64,000 nucleotides of DNA from Guadua angustifolia. Lineage: Eukaryota > Streptophyta > Magnoliopsida > Poales > Poaceae. Of the stretch, positions 34,895 through 48,862 are shown piece after piece. The DNA lies in assembly GCA_036346375.1 (NCBI GenBank), contig JAYEVE010001283.1:22292-86291 (forward strand), read 5' to 3'. The stretch's first letter is position 1, and the number at the start of each line of letters is the position of its first letter. Below the pieces are notes generated by a model. It was not told the DNA's origin. It did no database searches and saw only the letters and a list, made by a program, of their open reading frames with translations. The position numbers and the translations under genes were made by a program.

Positions 34895-35703
34895 TTTGGT
34901 TAGCTTGGTTGTTAGGAGTTGGACACCATCTATATAAGAGGGCATCCGGTTGTTTATTGAGTTAAGCAAGGATTGACCAAAGTATCTTCCTCACGTCTCT
35001 TCTTTGTTCTCCCTGCCGAAGGGCTCTATCTCCCTCTGTCTCCCTGCTAATTCCCATCTATCTATTGTTATTTCTTGAATTCCTACCCTAGCTATCCTCT
35101 CCCAAAACCAGTCCATAACATCTGATAGTTCAGTGGTTAATATTTTTGTTGTGCTAACTACCATGAGACGTTAAAGGTTTGATTCTCTTGTTGGAAATTT
35201 GGTTTAGTAATTCTCTTGAAAGGGTTAGCTCTGTTTGTTTATGTCTTAGAGAATGTGCTAGAAAAATCAATTTATTGTGAACATTTTGATTAACTTGACC
35301 TTTTTTCTTGATGATTGCAAGTTTAGGTATGTCATGCTGATGCCTTATGGATGTGTCCTTATTTTGGACATAGAACAACGATTGTGGAGCCATTTAATGT
35401 GTTATGATGCTATATGCCATGTAGTACACAAATAATGTATGTAACTTGATAACCCTTTAGAGCACTGCACACATTATTGTTGATATAAACCCTGATGCAT
35501 TCATTCTTCTCATCAGATACACTAATGTAAAGCAGAAGACAATTTTACAAACTTCCAATCAAATACAGGTTGTGGTGTCTCAAAAAGTTCCGACAACTGC
35601 AAGACAATTCTTAACTAAACGAACTCAAGCATCAAACCTTTAGGACAAAGTAATCAACCAAGTACTGAAAAATTAAGAGAAAGAAAACACATGGAGCCAT
35701 ACA
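34895..35703. other. Intergenic sequence downstream of the acidic-protein gene
   Basis: Includes the probable 3' untranslated region of the minus-strand gene that ends at 35704. No further feature recognised. Confidence 0.4.
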
Positions 35704-38503
35704 TCAATTTGTAGCTGTGGTGCAACTCATGCAGCTGGCAAAAAAGGAAGATCTTGGCTTCTGCTTCCCTTTGACTCTGGGAGAACTGACCATGATGTTG
35801 TTCTCTGGAACTGGTTCTTGATCCTTCAATGGTGACCACATACCGACCCTGTCCTCTGTCATTAAGCTCTGAAGTGGTTTCTTGTTTCTTGCAGAGTGAT
35901 TTGGTGCTCTGAAGTCTCCTTCTGATTGTTCCCTGGGGCTTAACGATGGACTCTTCTCAGATTCTTCCTGAGCTTCATCTTTAGCTTGCATCAGAGTTAT
36001 GTTAGTGATGGGGATGTCCTCGACTAGTCTGCTGTGCTTTTCAGTAGAATAACTGAAAGTTTTCATGTTTTCTGCTGTCTGAAGTAATGGAGTCTCTTCA
36101 CCAGCATCTCTTCCTGGTGTTGGTGTCTGAAGCAGACACTGTTCCTCACCAGCCTTATCAGCATTCGCGGTGATTTTCTCCTGGTTGGATTCAGCAGTCA
36201 AGCCTACAGTCACCGTGACTTTCTCCTGGTTGGATTCGAAAGTAAAACCTGTGGCTGTAGCAGATGCACTTTTTCTCTCTTTGCTGGATCCATTTGTGAA
36301 TGTTATGCCTGTCGAACTGTCTTGCACCGACTGTATGCAAGTGCTAAGAATCTCACTGTTCTCAAATTTCACAACTTCAGGTTCTTCAAGCAGTATCTGT
36401 TGAGGCTGATCACATTGCGAGCTGTTCATAATTTGTTGTGCATTTATAATCTTTGCTTCATATGTGGAGGTGATGGTCCCTTCATTACTATCTGAGTTAT
36501 CAGGTTTTATATCTCCCTTGTCAAAATCTTCTGCTAATTGAAGAGAAGATGCTGATGTTGCTATCATAGCCGCAACTAATTCTTCTTCATTGACTTCTGT
36601 CTGTATATTTTCTTCATTCACAATTGGTGGGTGATAAGATAAAGATGAGTCTAAGCCTGTAAAATCTTTTCCATTGACCTCAACAAGACTGACTAAGTCA
36701 TGGATACCATCAGATTCCCTTTTCCCCTCAAAATTATCTGCTCGATTCTGCACTGCAATAGCTTTGTCAACAATTGCCTCTTGCTCTGTGTGTGTTCTTT
36801 CAATTCCTTTTTGCTCCACTGTTGCACTTACATAATCTGAGATCTGTCCTGCAGCAGCTACCCTCTTATTTTGTTCATGTTTCACCAATTCTCTGCCATT
36901 TGTTTCACTGGGAATTGTTAAAGATGACTGAAATTCTGAAACAACTTTGCCAATGTCAAGAGAACGAGATGCACTACATTTTGGAATGTCTTCGTCCTGA
37001 TGGATCTTCTTGTCTTCTTCTAGTACTTCACCACTTTCAATCTCAGTCTCTACTGTTGTAGTTTTGTTTCTTTCACATATTTCTTCCTTCTCTTCTGGCA
37101 TTCCAGCGTTATCATTCTTGGATGTCTCTTTGTTGGTATCGTCCGCTGGTCGCACACTTGATGAATTGTCTCTTTCTCTAGGCTCATCTTCTATGACAAC
37201 CTCCTTAATCTCAGAATCAATATAGTCAGTGATAATTGATTCAGTTGATGATGTAGTTTCTCCTTTGATTGGCATCAATTGATCCTCTACTGTTGACACC
37301 CCAGTCTGTCCTTGTTCTAGGTTTTCAACTGTATCTTCTCCAACTAGATTACCAGCCACCATTGCAACTTCATGACTGCAAGATTCCTTCTCATCTTCTA
37401 GTGTCCCTTCAATATTTTCATCTAATGGCGAGCCGGAATCAGCTATGGCACTTTCTTCACTTCTCTCTCTAGTCCCATGTACAAGTTGTTTAATTTTTTC
37501 ATCAGATGTTGAACCATCCTTGTTGCTTGTAATATCTTCAACTGTGGTGCCGACAGGAACAGTTGTTTCTGTAGAAGTTGGGGTTGTTTCAGTTTCCTTG
37601 CACTTCAGCTGTTCATGACCTGTGCCAGATTGCTTGATTTTATCAGGAGACTTTATATTGCTATAGGGAAACAGGACTAAATGCAGAGCGGTGCTTATGT
37701 TTTTAGTGATCCATTATAGATTCTTAGGTTCAAGCATAGTTGTTCATCGAAGCTTTATGTACTTTTTATTAAGTGGCCGGGGTAACTACCCATACGCTTA
37801 GTAAGTTGCACTCTTACTGAAATCCCTACATTTATCTTTCTGTTTCACGCTGAAATCACTATTTCTAAAGTTTTCATACTAACGGTGCTTCTTAAATGAC
37901 TTATACCAAAGCACCTAAATAAAATGATATAAAGACGCCAAAACAAGCTAGCTAGGAAACAAACCAGATGGATGAACTAACCTCGTTCTGTTGGTAAGTT
38001 AACATTCTGATCATCTTGTGTTGATGTGTGATCCTGAATTGAGCTCTTGTTCTTCTCTTCTAAGTCTTCATTCTTAGTGGATGAATTCTTTTGATCTAAG
38101 GCCATTTGCTCATCTCCACCATTAGAGATGATGGGGCCTTTTAAGGACTTTGACATGTCTACATCCTCAGTGCCATCCATTTCCTTATCTAACATAAACA
38201 GAAGACAAATCATAGATTTATAGTGGTGATTCAATTCCAAATTAAATTGCACTGGATTTTAACTTGAAATTTGTAGACTACCAACCATACTTTTCTCACC
38301 GTTTGTATTGTTGAGTCCAGGTGAACCATCCAAACGGTCGATGATGATTTTGTCAAAACCTTTAGCCGTCTCTTCTGATACTGAGAATTGCAAAATAAGC
38401 TAATCACGAAATATTTAAACTCATTCCTAGATAGCAGATAGCTTTTAACATAATGCATACCTTGTTGACCGGTGGCATTGTTGTTCCCCATCTCATTACC
38501 CAT
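35704..38503 (-). CDS. Acidic low-complexity protein of unknown function, four exons, 767 residues
   Basis: Exons (minus): 38503-38461, 38380-38300, 38188-37982 and 37676-35704. All introns are GT-AG and all junctions keep frame, giving 2304 nt. The first exons encode MGNEMGNNNATGQQ, SEETAKGFDKIIIDRLDG and further acidic sequence. The last exon holds 656 residues rich in Glu, Ser, Thr, Asp and Lys with no predicted fold. The extreme C-terminus differs: it is basic and then cysteine-bearing (KGKQKPRSSFFASCMSC). A long intact frame with clean splice sites argues for a real gene. I do not recognise the family. A disordered scaffold or regulatory protein is possible but unproven. No signal peptide or membrane helix is seen. 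The last-exon acceptor was chosen at 37677-37678 because the nearer AG at 37661-37662 would create an immediate stop. Confidence 0.8.
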
Positions 38504-41500
38504 CACTTGTCAGCTCAAGCTCTGAAGTACTAAGATCAATCAGAATTCAGAGGTCTTTAAAGTCAGCTCAAGCCCAATCTGAAACAGAATTCTTGGCTAT
38601 TAAAAGACAAGGGGAGGTGCAAGTGAGCACTACATACCATGATGGTGGTGGACACCTCAAGATTAGCTAGAAAGAGTGCAACAAGACAGCACAGTTTTCC
38701 TGTGAGCTTCCTAAGTATTTGTGCTGCTGGGAGCGCATTATAAGAAGCACGGGCTTTTTTGGGTCACTGTTTCCTCTTTATCATTTAAGATTAGTTAAGG
38801 AAGCTAAAGTTGGAGATCCGGTAAGATGGCCCAATGATCTTTGAATTACATCTCATCAATGATGGATTTTTTTAGAGTGCAGTTTCCTGCAATGCAGTAG
38901 GAAAGCTGAACCCTTTTGTACAAAAATCATTAAGGCTTGCTCATATTAGGTGCATGATTTAATAAGATGACTCGATGCTTTTGCTGACACAAGAAAATGT
39001 GTATTTGCTTTCAGTCCTTATATATTGGGTGCATGATTTAACACTTTTGTCAATCTTTTTTCGTGAACCAATGTGTTCGTAGAAGATGAAGGTACTGAAG
39101 TTAATCAGTTAAAGACATGACAGTGGACACTGGACTCCAGGTAGAAAAGTTTATGCGATGAGGTTTCCATAAAAAAAAAACTTCACCTATTGGAGAACAT
39201 AAATCCTAGGGTTGCCTTTTAACAAAATGTAATTAGCCAGAGCTGCATTCTTTCAGCCAATCAAGCTTTCGGCGCATGTTTCATGGTTTAAGTATGCTTA
39301 TGGACATATTTGATTCCTCTTAAGTCATGCTCCCTGTCTCAGGGTTTTCTTTTTGAAGCATTATCTCATGGTTTTTTTTGGCTCCAAAGTTTGGATCCAG
39401 TTGAGTTGGAGGGGGACATGAGCCTTTGGTGTCGTTAAGTTTTCGGTGTAATCATGGCCTACACATCCCTTTCTGCTCCTGCCCAGACTTTCACAGGGCC
39501 CTTCTTGTGCTGTTCCCTTCGCACAGGGTGGAAGTGGTTTTCCACCTCACACACTTCCTTAGAAAATTTATGTTTATGATTGCTATCATCAGCTCTCGAT
39601 CTAGTAGTTGTTGACTGGTTCTTTTAACCTATAAGCTTAGAGCTCTTTTCTCTTTGATCATCCAGCTGTGAGTAAAGAATGTTTGACATGAATTGATTTT
39701 AAATTGTACCTCTATGGAGCTATGTATTGAGTAGGTTAATTTTCTATATTACTCAGGTTCTTTGCAGTACGGCGACTGATATTTGGCTTGCAAACGGAAT
39801 TGGCACTCCTTAGTTCGGGGATGTTGGTTAGCCAAATTCTTTTGTTCTGTTTTTGGGCGCCAACAAAATTAGCATTTGTTTGGTACTTTGGTTCATAGAT
39901 GCCATGAAAAATGGTAAAAGAAAGGAAGGAATCGGCCCGTGGCCGGTTGGTAGACAGTGACATCATCCCTCGTCCACCCGGCTTTGAATCATGGATTCAC
40001 ACAGATGCCTGCCTCCGCCTTAATTGAATGCCAAATATCTTGGCTAAATCTGACCCAAAAAAGTTTTTTTTTTTTGGTTTTTTTTCAGAGATTAGGAGCG
40101 AGTGTTGCCATGCATGAGTAAGATCAACATGCTAGAAGAACATGCAATGCATTGTTAGCTTGTCAGAAGCCCCAGATTTTCTTATGCCATTAATTCTCGA
40201 GTGAAGACTAAAGGCAAAACCCTTAATATACAAATTCTTTAGAATAAATTTCACATAACCCTAGGGTTTGTGATCCAAGTTGCACAGGACCACAGGGTTT
40301 TTAGCATATAGCACATAACCCTCGATATTATGGTGTTTGAGTTTTACAAATCTCCACCCCTAGCAAATCTGAGCTACTCTTATATCTAGGACCCACTCTC
40401 AGTTTGATGTGGACTTAACGGCGCCGCCCTGGCTGTTGTGAGGAGGAGGAGAAGACAAGTTTTAAGTCCAGCGAGCCTTCCCCGGCTGCAGACGAGCAAC
40501 AGCGTCAAGCGGGGATGCGACGGCAGCGTCATCGGTGCTAGCTCATCTGTTCGACTTCTCAATTATGACGAACTTGCTCAATGTAAGCTTACCTGTTGTA
40601 CAAGCTGGATACTTGGCCGAAGCATTCGCCTAATTTTCTTTGGCCCTTTGCTACAGGATTAGCAGTTCTCTGTTCAACATGCAGCGAAGATGATAGGCTG
40701 GATTACTAACACAGGTCATCCGAAGCGTACATTTGCACGCTCATCTAGTCTCTGTTGAGCTGAACTCGATCCTCAATTTCACAACTACATTTAACTTCCT
40801 TCTGCAACTGGCCAGCCACTGTCTAATTAATTCAACGATCTTGGAGATGACAAATGAAGATTTAGAGGTGCTTCCATGCCTTTCTTTTCTACAGTTGCAC
40901 AGATATTAGAGAATAAATAAAGGGTAGATGGTGATTACTTACCCCTTCGTTTACTTCAAAATTTATACAACTTGTATTAGGAGAAAAAATATCGAAGCAC
41001 TGCTCATGAAGATTTGTAGCAGGTTCAATCGGTCATTGTTTTTTATTTACAGAAATTCGTGACGTTTCCATTTTTGAAATTAAGAATGAGTAGTATCTGA
41101 TTTTGGAGCTTACATGTGGGTGACAATTTGGTTCTGTTTTGTGATGTATTGATGAACTGATTAGGCAGGACCCGAGCGTCAAGGGAATGGCGGTCAGATC
41201 GCTAAGGACGTTACGTTCAACGAGATGGCGGAGCAGGCCATCTGTAGAAGACTGTGAGGTCGCCGCGGCCACAGAAGATACGATAGATAGCTAGGGGGTC
41301 AGAGCGGGCGACGCCGAGGTCAAGGGCGCGACGGGCGACGGCAGGGGGGCGTTGAGGTGCCCGAGTCTGATCGATCTCTCCATCGATGCTGAAAAGAATC
41401 ATTCGAGCGTGTCGCTCAGAGTCCGCATCGGCGGTCAGGTTAGGCCATCCATTAAAAGCCACATCAACATGTAAGGGCCTGGTTGTAAGAGCAGCTCACA

Positions 41501-41609
41501 TTTGCTTAGGGTGGAGCTTTATAAAACTCTAAAACGGTCACAAAACAGGCACTCAACTCTTGCTTCCATCAAAAAAAGAGAGAGAAAACCATCGATGCCT
41601 AGCAATTAC
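38504..41609. other. 3.1-kb intergenic region
   Basis: Upstream region of the acidic-protein gene, then mixed sequence. Short open frames at 40438-40662 (plus) and 41217-41462 (minus) lie in GC-richer DNA. Neither has a recognisable domain or supporting exon structure. No complete transposon was delimited. Confidence 0.4.
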
Positions 41610-41960
41610 CAGGGTTTTAAAATTGACGAAAATCGAGATTTTTGACCGTATTGAACTGGCTCGATAAACTATACTGGCCGGTAAACCGGTTCAATTAAAA
41701 AAAATAAAAAAATTAGAAAAAATTATGTGACTTAAACCGGTGAAAATCGCTCAATTTTTATGAAATTACTCGAAAATAGCAAAAAAGTCGGCTGTCGAAC
41801 AATTTCGTTTGGTCGGTTGATTTTTGATTTTTTTATCGTCAAATTTAAAAAGTTTGACTTCGAAACTATTCGATTTCGAGAGATTTTCAAGCAAAAATTG
41901 ATGAAAACCGTTGCCGACCTCTTTTCAATTTTTCAGTTTGAATCCGTATTATAAACCCTG
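41610..41960. mobile_element. hAT-type MITE, 351 bp
   Basis: The ends pair as CAGGGTTTTAAAAT on the left and CAGGGTTTATAAT as complement of the right. The flanking octamers GCAATTAC and GCACGTAC agree at 6 of 8 positions, consistent with an aged 8-bp duplication. The interior is AT-rich with AACCGG words and no gene. Confidence 0.7.
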
Positions 41961-43740
41961 GCACGTACTACAACATTGCTGATGCGAGTTTGGTCCCACT
42001 GCCTTTCTTGACTTCGATCATGCCATACCACGCCCTCAGACGGACACGTATATATTTTATTTCTTATAACGGAAAGAATCCGTGAGCGCTCACGCGGGCT
42101 ATGTGCATCGCGCTTTGCAGAAAGTCCCTCCCATTTTTCATAATTGTGTAGAGTTCCCTGTCGCTGACGGCCGTCTATCTTCTATGTCGGTGCAGATCCA
42201 GCCGTCCACGCGTCCCCAGACCCTGACGCTTGCCTCGGCAACAAATCGCCCCCGCGGAGCTACCTACGTATACCACGTTGCTTTTCAGTGCATCCTTGGT
42301 GGCTGGCTGGCTGCTTTCGCCCGCACAGAGACGCAGCCGGGAGCATCGTTTCATGCACGAACGCACGCCGCGAGCTGGATCATGGCATGCGCTAGCGACA
42401 CGTGGCTGTCCAGGACCACAGAAATGGCATGGGAAGCAACGAACGGAGTCATCGGACAACATCAGTGGACCCATGGACAAGTGAACTACTACTATGGTTT
42501 ATTTCCTTTTGGTCCCAAGCCCCAACTAGTTTACATCGTCGAGCTACCTAGTCCTGGATTCGTTTTACCACTTTACACAAAGTTTTTTATTTTACAAAAA
42601 GTTAACATAGCTTACATCGTAATGCAATCTATACGAAAAGAACAAAAATAATGGCTTGATCTTTTTTTACGAAAACATACTCAACTGGTGACAGTTCATT
42701 TGACGAATTCAATTGGTGATATATATTTGTTTTGTTGCTAATTAAATTAACCGACAGACTATTTTTCCTACGGATTCCTTTGGTCGATATGTTGAATTAA
42801 CGATAGAGGTATATTTCTGTAAAATTTTTAGATAATAGTTGTAAAATTATTTTTTAAAAAGTCAAAAGAAGACTACAACATGTCCATAAACACTGGTCCC
42901 TCTGAAAATCTATCCCTGAGCGAGAACTCACTTCTCAGCGTCCTATTTGCAGATGTTTTTTATTTGCAGTACTGGACTGACTACTCACGTACCAATATTT
43001 ATTCAGTTGCCACTTATTTTGTAATCTGAATATGTTCGATCCGCGATTCAGGGTTGGATGCAGGCACGCACATGAATCAGTGAATCACGGCATGCGCGCG
43101 TGCTTGCGCGTGCACCCCTCCGACGATATGCCTTGTACAGTTGTACTACTTACTACGTTCCAATTTCCCTGTGGCCGTGTGGATCTGCACGCGCGCGTAC
43201 GTACGCCCGCCCGTCCGGCGGCCGACGGCATCGTTCGTACGTGCAGATGTATACATGTCCATGCGTGGGCACACCGGCACGTACGGACAATAAAAATCTT
43301 GTTTGGTTGATCTGCCTCGTTGCGCTGGGCGCTGGCATGGATCGAGACGGGGGCCTGATCATCTGCAACGGAATCAAACGGCAAATTAAGTTCGGGTGTG
43401 TGTCGTTGGGTTGTGCTCCCTGAGATCGAATTGAAGGCTTGGCGTACGTGCAAATAATGTCATGCGTGTCGACCGGCGCCGTTGCCCGCCGGCCTGGGTT
43501 GGCGGCAGCGCGGACAGCGGCATTTGACGCCAGCGCCGTTGCCCGGCCCCAGCCGCACCAATTCAAGCGTGACCCCACCGTGACGGTCGGCCTATATCTC
43601 TTGAATTCGTCGAGGTCACGTAATAAAAAAAAAAGCAGAAACACATTACTCTGCAGAAGTCGTCCTTTTTCTAGACCTACCCTATTTTTTTTTTCAAATT
43701 TAGCTCTCACAAACATATTTACATAATTAATACTGTTCCT
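41961..43740. other. Intergenic region with one long unexplained open frame
   Basis: 42082-42651 is open on the plus strand for 189 codons, but it has no recognisable domain and uneven composition. 43030-43560 is GC-rich with alternating CGTACGTACG/CGCGCG words. Nothing here can be called a gene from sequence alone. Confidence 0.35.
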
Positions 43741-44617
43741 CAGTGGCGGAGGCAAGGGGGGCCAGCAGGGGCCATGGCCCCTCCCAATGAAAGCGGCAAA
43801 AAAAATTTATTCATCGCTAATCATTTGATCTTGTGATCCGTTTCAGGTTTTTAGCATCTAAGATCCAGGCCCAAGTATCCAAGGTCCAGCATCCAATTTT
43901 TTACTCATTCAGCTCATTGAAAATTGATGATGTGTGCTCTTTAGCTTCAAAGTTCTACCTAGCGATTTTTGAGTAAGAAAGAAGTACCTTGAGACTTCAA
44001 TTACAACATTACGAACATGATGTACCTACAAATTCTAGGTTTGAATTTGACAACCATTCTTGATCTTTGTCGGCCAGCGTAAACCGGGAAATCGGATGAA
44101 TATTACTTGATTGACGGGTTATATAATATTTACCTGTTCATTTAGTTGATTACTTTTTATCATTATAGAAAATGCTAATCATATATTTCCTTAGCGAGTT
44201 GATTCGACATTCTAACTCTACCGGTTTCAAGACAACGACGAGCGTGCCTTTTCTGCAATGAAACTTGTGAAGACAAGGCTTGAAATAAGATGGAGGATGA
44301 GTTCTTAGAAATTGCTTAATAACTTACATAGAAGGAGATTGCAATGGGGTTTACAACGGATAAACTTATTGTTGACTTCGATACAATTTAGACACGCTTG
44401 AGTAGCTATTTGAAATGAAACATGTTAGTTATTTTAACCATCATTTTTACCATTTGATTTTTGTTGGATTTTAACTTATATGCATGCAAATTTAGTAAAA
44501 AATTTCTTGCTATATTTCAGCATATGGTTGATAGCTATAATTATTAAAATTTCTACTATACTATATATATTAAGATTGTTTGGCCCCCCTTATATATTAT
44601 TCCTAGCTCCGCCACTG
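43741..44617 (+). mobile_element. Internally deleted hAT transposon, 877 bp
   Basis: Left end CAGTGGCGGAGGCAAGG and right end, complement CAGTGGCGGAGCTAGG, form the terminal inverted repeat. Flanks CTGTTCCT (43733-43740) and CTGTTCCC (44618-44625) are an 8-bp duplication with one mismatch. The 3' part retains a recognisable C-terminal dimerisation region of hAT transposase, placing it in the TTF-type/ZMYM-like hAT group. Confidence 0.82.
44240..44392 (+). pseudogene. Remnant of hAT transposase C-terminal dimerisation domain
   Basis: Reads DERAFSAMKLVKTRL, then after a frameshift KMEDEFLEIA and, past stops, KEIAMGFTTDKLIVDFDTI. This order matches the hAT dimerisation module that ends these transposases. 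Stops and a frameshift make it non-coding. The N-terminal zinc finger and catalytic part are missing. Confidence 0.75.
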
Positions 44618-47600
44618 CTGTTCCCTACTGCAAAAACGTTGTAAGGTGACGGGCCTACCCTATGCTCCGGCCAAAGTTAGCTTTCTCTCTGAATTTGAAT
44701 CATAAATTAATAAACTCTATCATGAGACAAATTCCATCTTGTAACATAATCAATGTAGGCATCTTCCCTGAAACAACAAAGAAAAAACCGCTAGCACCAG
44801 AAGCCACTAGGGCTTAAACATTAACACCAACTAAGCTTGAGCAAACTTAGTAACAGGCAGAATTGGGCCGTCATCATGTTAGCAAAATTATCATTAGTAT
44901 TGATCTTGCATATCTTAATGTTACGTTGAGCAATAACACCACAAACATAATGGTACCTGACATAATGTGCTTTGTTCTCTCATGAAACAATTGATCTTTT
45001 GTAAGGTATATAGCACTTTGGCTATCACAGAATAAAGTAATGCAAAATGTAACTCCATAAAGCTCAGCATATAAACCTCTTAACCAAGTAGCTTCTTTAC
45101 ATGCTTCAAAGATAGCCATGTACTCAGTCTCTGTCGTAGACAAGGTCACAGTACCTTGCAAAGGCGCCTTCCAACTAACAGTACATCTACCAATGGTGAA
45201 AACATAACCTGTGAGAGGTATTCTCTTATCCAAGTCGCATCATAATCAGAGTCTACATATCCAACGAGTACGTCCATCTCCAGTCTTCCTAAACTGCAAG
45301 CAAGTATTAGAAGTACCACAGATATACCTAAAAATCCATTGAACGGCTCTCCAATGTTCTTTATCAGAATTAGCCATGTATCTACTAACAACACTCATAG
45401 CATGACACAAATCAGGACGAGAGCAGACCATGGCATACATAAGTGAACCAACAACACTGGAATATAGAACTCTAGACATATACTTGACATCATCATCAGA
45501 ATCTGGACATTGAGAAGCAGACAATCTGAAATGAGTAGCTAAGGGAGTACTCACAGGTTTCGCCTCATGCATATTGAAATGACAAAGGACCTTCTCAATA
45601 TAACTTTGTTGGCTAAGATACAACAAACCAGACTTTCTATCCCTGATGATTTCCATACCAAGGATTTTCTTTGTTGCACCTAGATCTTTTATCTCAAATT
45701 CATTACTTAACTATGCCTTTAAAGTAGCTATCTTAGCCTTGGTCTTGACAACGATCAACATATCATCAACGTAAAGAAGCAAATATATAGGTGACCCATC
45801 AACAAATTTAATGTAAACACAGTTATCAAATTCAGACCTCTTAAAGCTGTGTGAGAGCATAAATGAATCAAATCTTTTATACCATTGTCTCGGAGACTGC
45901 TTCTGACCATAAAGAGACTTCTTCAATCTGCAAACTAAGTTTTCTTTACCGGGAACAATGAAGCCCTCAGGTTGATCTATATAGATATCTTCCTCTAATT
46001 CCCCATGTAAGAATGCAGTCTTCACATCTAGTTGCTCAAGTTCAAGGTTATGCATAGTAACAATACTGAAGAAAGTACGTATGGAACTATGCTTTACAAT
46101 TGGAGAGAAAACATCATTGAAATCAATACCTGGGATTTAGCTGAAGCCTTTAGCAACTAATCTTGCCTTGAACCGTATAGGTTCAATAGGAGACACCCCT
46201 TCTTTTTTTTGAAGATCCATTTGCAGCGAATGGTCTTCTTTTCTTTAGACAAATGAACTAACTCCCAATGCCATTTTTCTGGAGTGACTCCATCTCATCA
46301 TGCATCGTGGACATCTAGTTGCTGTGATCACTAAAAATAATTGCTTCAGTGTAAGTTGAATGTTCTGCATTACCTTCAATCTCCTCTGCACAACTCAAAG
46401 CATAACCAACGAAATTGCATTCTTCAATGAACCAGAAAGGCCGAACAATATTTCTCCTTGGTCTATCAACTGCAATGGACCGCTGTGGAGGCTGCACAAC
46501 TGGAGAAGAATGCTCAGTAGCAGGTGAGTCAATAGCAGAAGGTAAAGTTTCAGTAACTTGTTCATCTAAACCAGCATCAACATGTTCATCTTGACCAACT
46601 GCAGCATCAATGTCTGGTGTATTATTAGCATCAACCAAATGCTCCACCTGCACACTTATTTTATGTTTTCCCTCACCAGAAGTATTGGATGATAAAACCT
46701 CATGAGACATAGCAGATTCATTGAATACAACGTTTCTACTAATCAAAATCTTTTCTGTTTTAGAATTCCATAACTTATAGCCTTTAACACTAGAAGCATA
46801 ACTAAGAAATTTGCACTTAATAGCTCTAGGCTCCAGTTTTCCATTATCTACATGTGCATATGCAGTACAACCGAAAACTCTCAATTGTGAATATTTAGCA
46901 GGTGACTCAGACCATACCTCGATTGGAGTTTTATTACCAATGGCTGTAGAGGGTGAACTATTAATCAAATAACATGTTGTGGAAGCTGCCTCAGCCCAAA
47001 AACGCCTGCCCAAGCCTGAATTGGACAGCATGCAATGAGCCTTTGAAATAATGGTCCTATTTATGCGCTCGGCGATACTATTCTGCTAAGGAGTGTGCGG
47101 GACGGTATAGTGCCTGACAATGCCTTATCTCCTACAATAAAACTTAAATGCACGTGAACAAAATTCCATCCCATTATCAGTACGAAGGACTTTCACATTC
47201 CTCTCGGTTTGCCTTTCAACCATCACCTTCCACTCCTTAAAAGCTTTAAATGCATCTGATTTGTATTTTAAGAAATAAGGCCAAACTTTCCTTGAGTAAT
47301 CATCAATAATTGTTAACATATAACGAGCACCACCAAGAGAATGTTTGCGGGATGACCCCCTACAAATCAACATGCACATAATCAAGTATACCTTCTGTTG
47401 TGTGAACCAAGTATTGAATTTCACCCTCTTGTGCTTACCAAAAACACAGTGCTCACAGAAGTCCAACTTATTGACGTTGCACCCATCAAGAAGGCCTCTC
47501 TTGCTTAACTCTGCCAAACCAAGTGCACTCATATGCCCAAGATGCATATACCAAAGTTTAGTAGCGTTTGAATCGGAAGTAGAATCAGAAACTACAGCGG

Positions 47601-48862
47601 CGGTTACAGTAATAGTACTATCTCAAAGTACATATAAATTTGCAAATTTCAAATCACCTTTCATGAAAACAAGAGAGCCTTTTGTTACCTTCATAACTCC
47701 ACCTTCAGCAGAGTACCGATACCCTTTCAGATCAAGCATACTCAGTGAGATGAGGTTTCTGGTCATTGTAGGATGTGCCTGATATCTATCAAAGTTCTAA
47801 CAGCACCATCATGCATCTTGATCTGAATGGATCCAATGCTTGTATTCTTGCATGCGGTGTTATCATCCTCCAAACTATACCACCATTCTAGACAGGTTCA
47901 TAAGTGCTAAACCAATTTCTATTAGTGCACATATGATAAGAGCAGGCAGAATCTAATAGCCATTTAGCATCCATAGAGACACATCCAGCAAAAACAATAA
48001 GAACCTCACCATTAGAAGCAAATGGAGACCTCACCATCTTCATTGGATTTGGGTTTTGGCTTGTATTTACCGTTTCGCCTTTCTTTGTTCTGCAGTTTGT
48101 AACATTCAGAGATGTCATGATTGTTTTTCTTGCAATATTTGCAGAATTTTTCTCTTCCTCTAAACTTTGAGTGGCATCTCTGTCTGTTCGAACTTTTCCC
48201 TCTATTGTTGTTATTGTTTGATTTCTTGTGCTCCGGTCTACCACGAATAGATAAGGCTTCTGCATTGGAGGTCAAATCTTCGGAGTGTACCATTTATTTC
48301 ATCTTCTCCTTGGCTTGCAAGGCATTATAAACTTCACTCGTGATTAGAGTATCACGACTATACAATATGGTATCTCGGAAGTTTGCAAAGGAACTAGGCA
48401 GAGAGCACAAAAGAAGTAGAGCTAGGTCTTCTTCGTCATACGTTACCTCCATGGACTGCAAATCAGCGACGATCTCCTTAAAAACCGAGATATGAGTTAA
48501 AACCGATCCACCTTCCTGCAACTTGTGCGTGAACAACTTCATCTTGATATGCATCTTGCTGGTTAGACTTTTAGACATACATATCGATTCCAGCTTGAGC
48601 CATAAGGCAGCATCGGATTTCTCCTTCAAAACCTCCTGCAGAATATTGTTGGATAAATGAAGATGGATCTGAGATAAAGCCTTGCGATCTTTTCTTTTCT
48701 CGTCGTCTGTCTAGTCCTTGTGATCTGTTTTCCCAAGCTTTCAAGTGCATTATCCAGATCATTGTGCGCTATGTGAGATCATGTGATGAAAAATTGGTTG
48801 AATGGTGAAATTGGCATTGTAAAGTGACTTTGGTTATAGAATGTGTGTGTGAATGTGCAATG

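Noticed and set aside
42082..42651. 189-codon open frame on the plus strand
   Set aside because: Longest unexplained frame outside known genes, but no recognisable domain, no promoter or splice evidence, and overlapping frames on the opposite strand are similarly open because of GC content.
43085..43755. Overlapping frames up to 200 codons in GC-rich DNA
   Set aside because: Several frames on both strands are open at once, a composition effect around CGTACG/CGCG runs; no family match.
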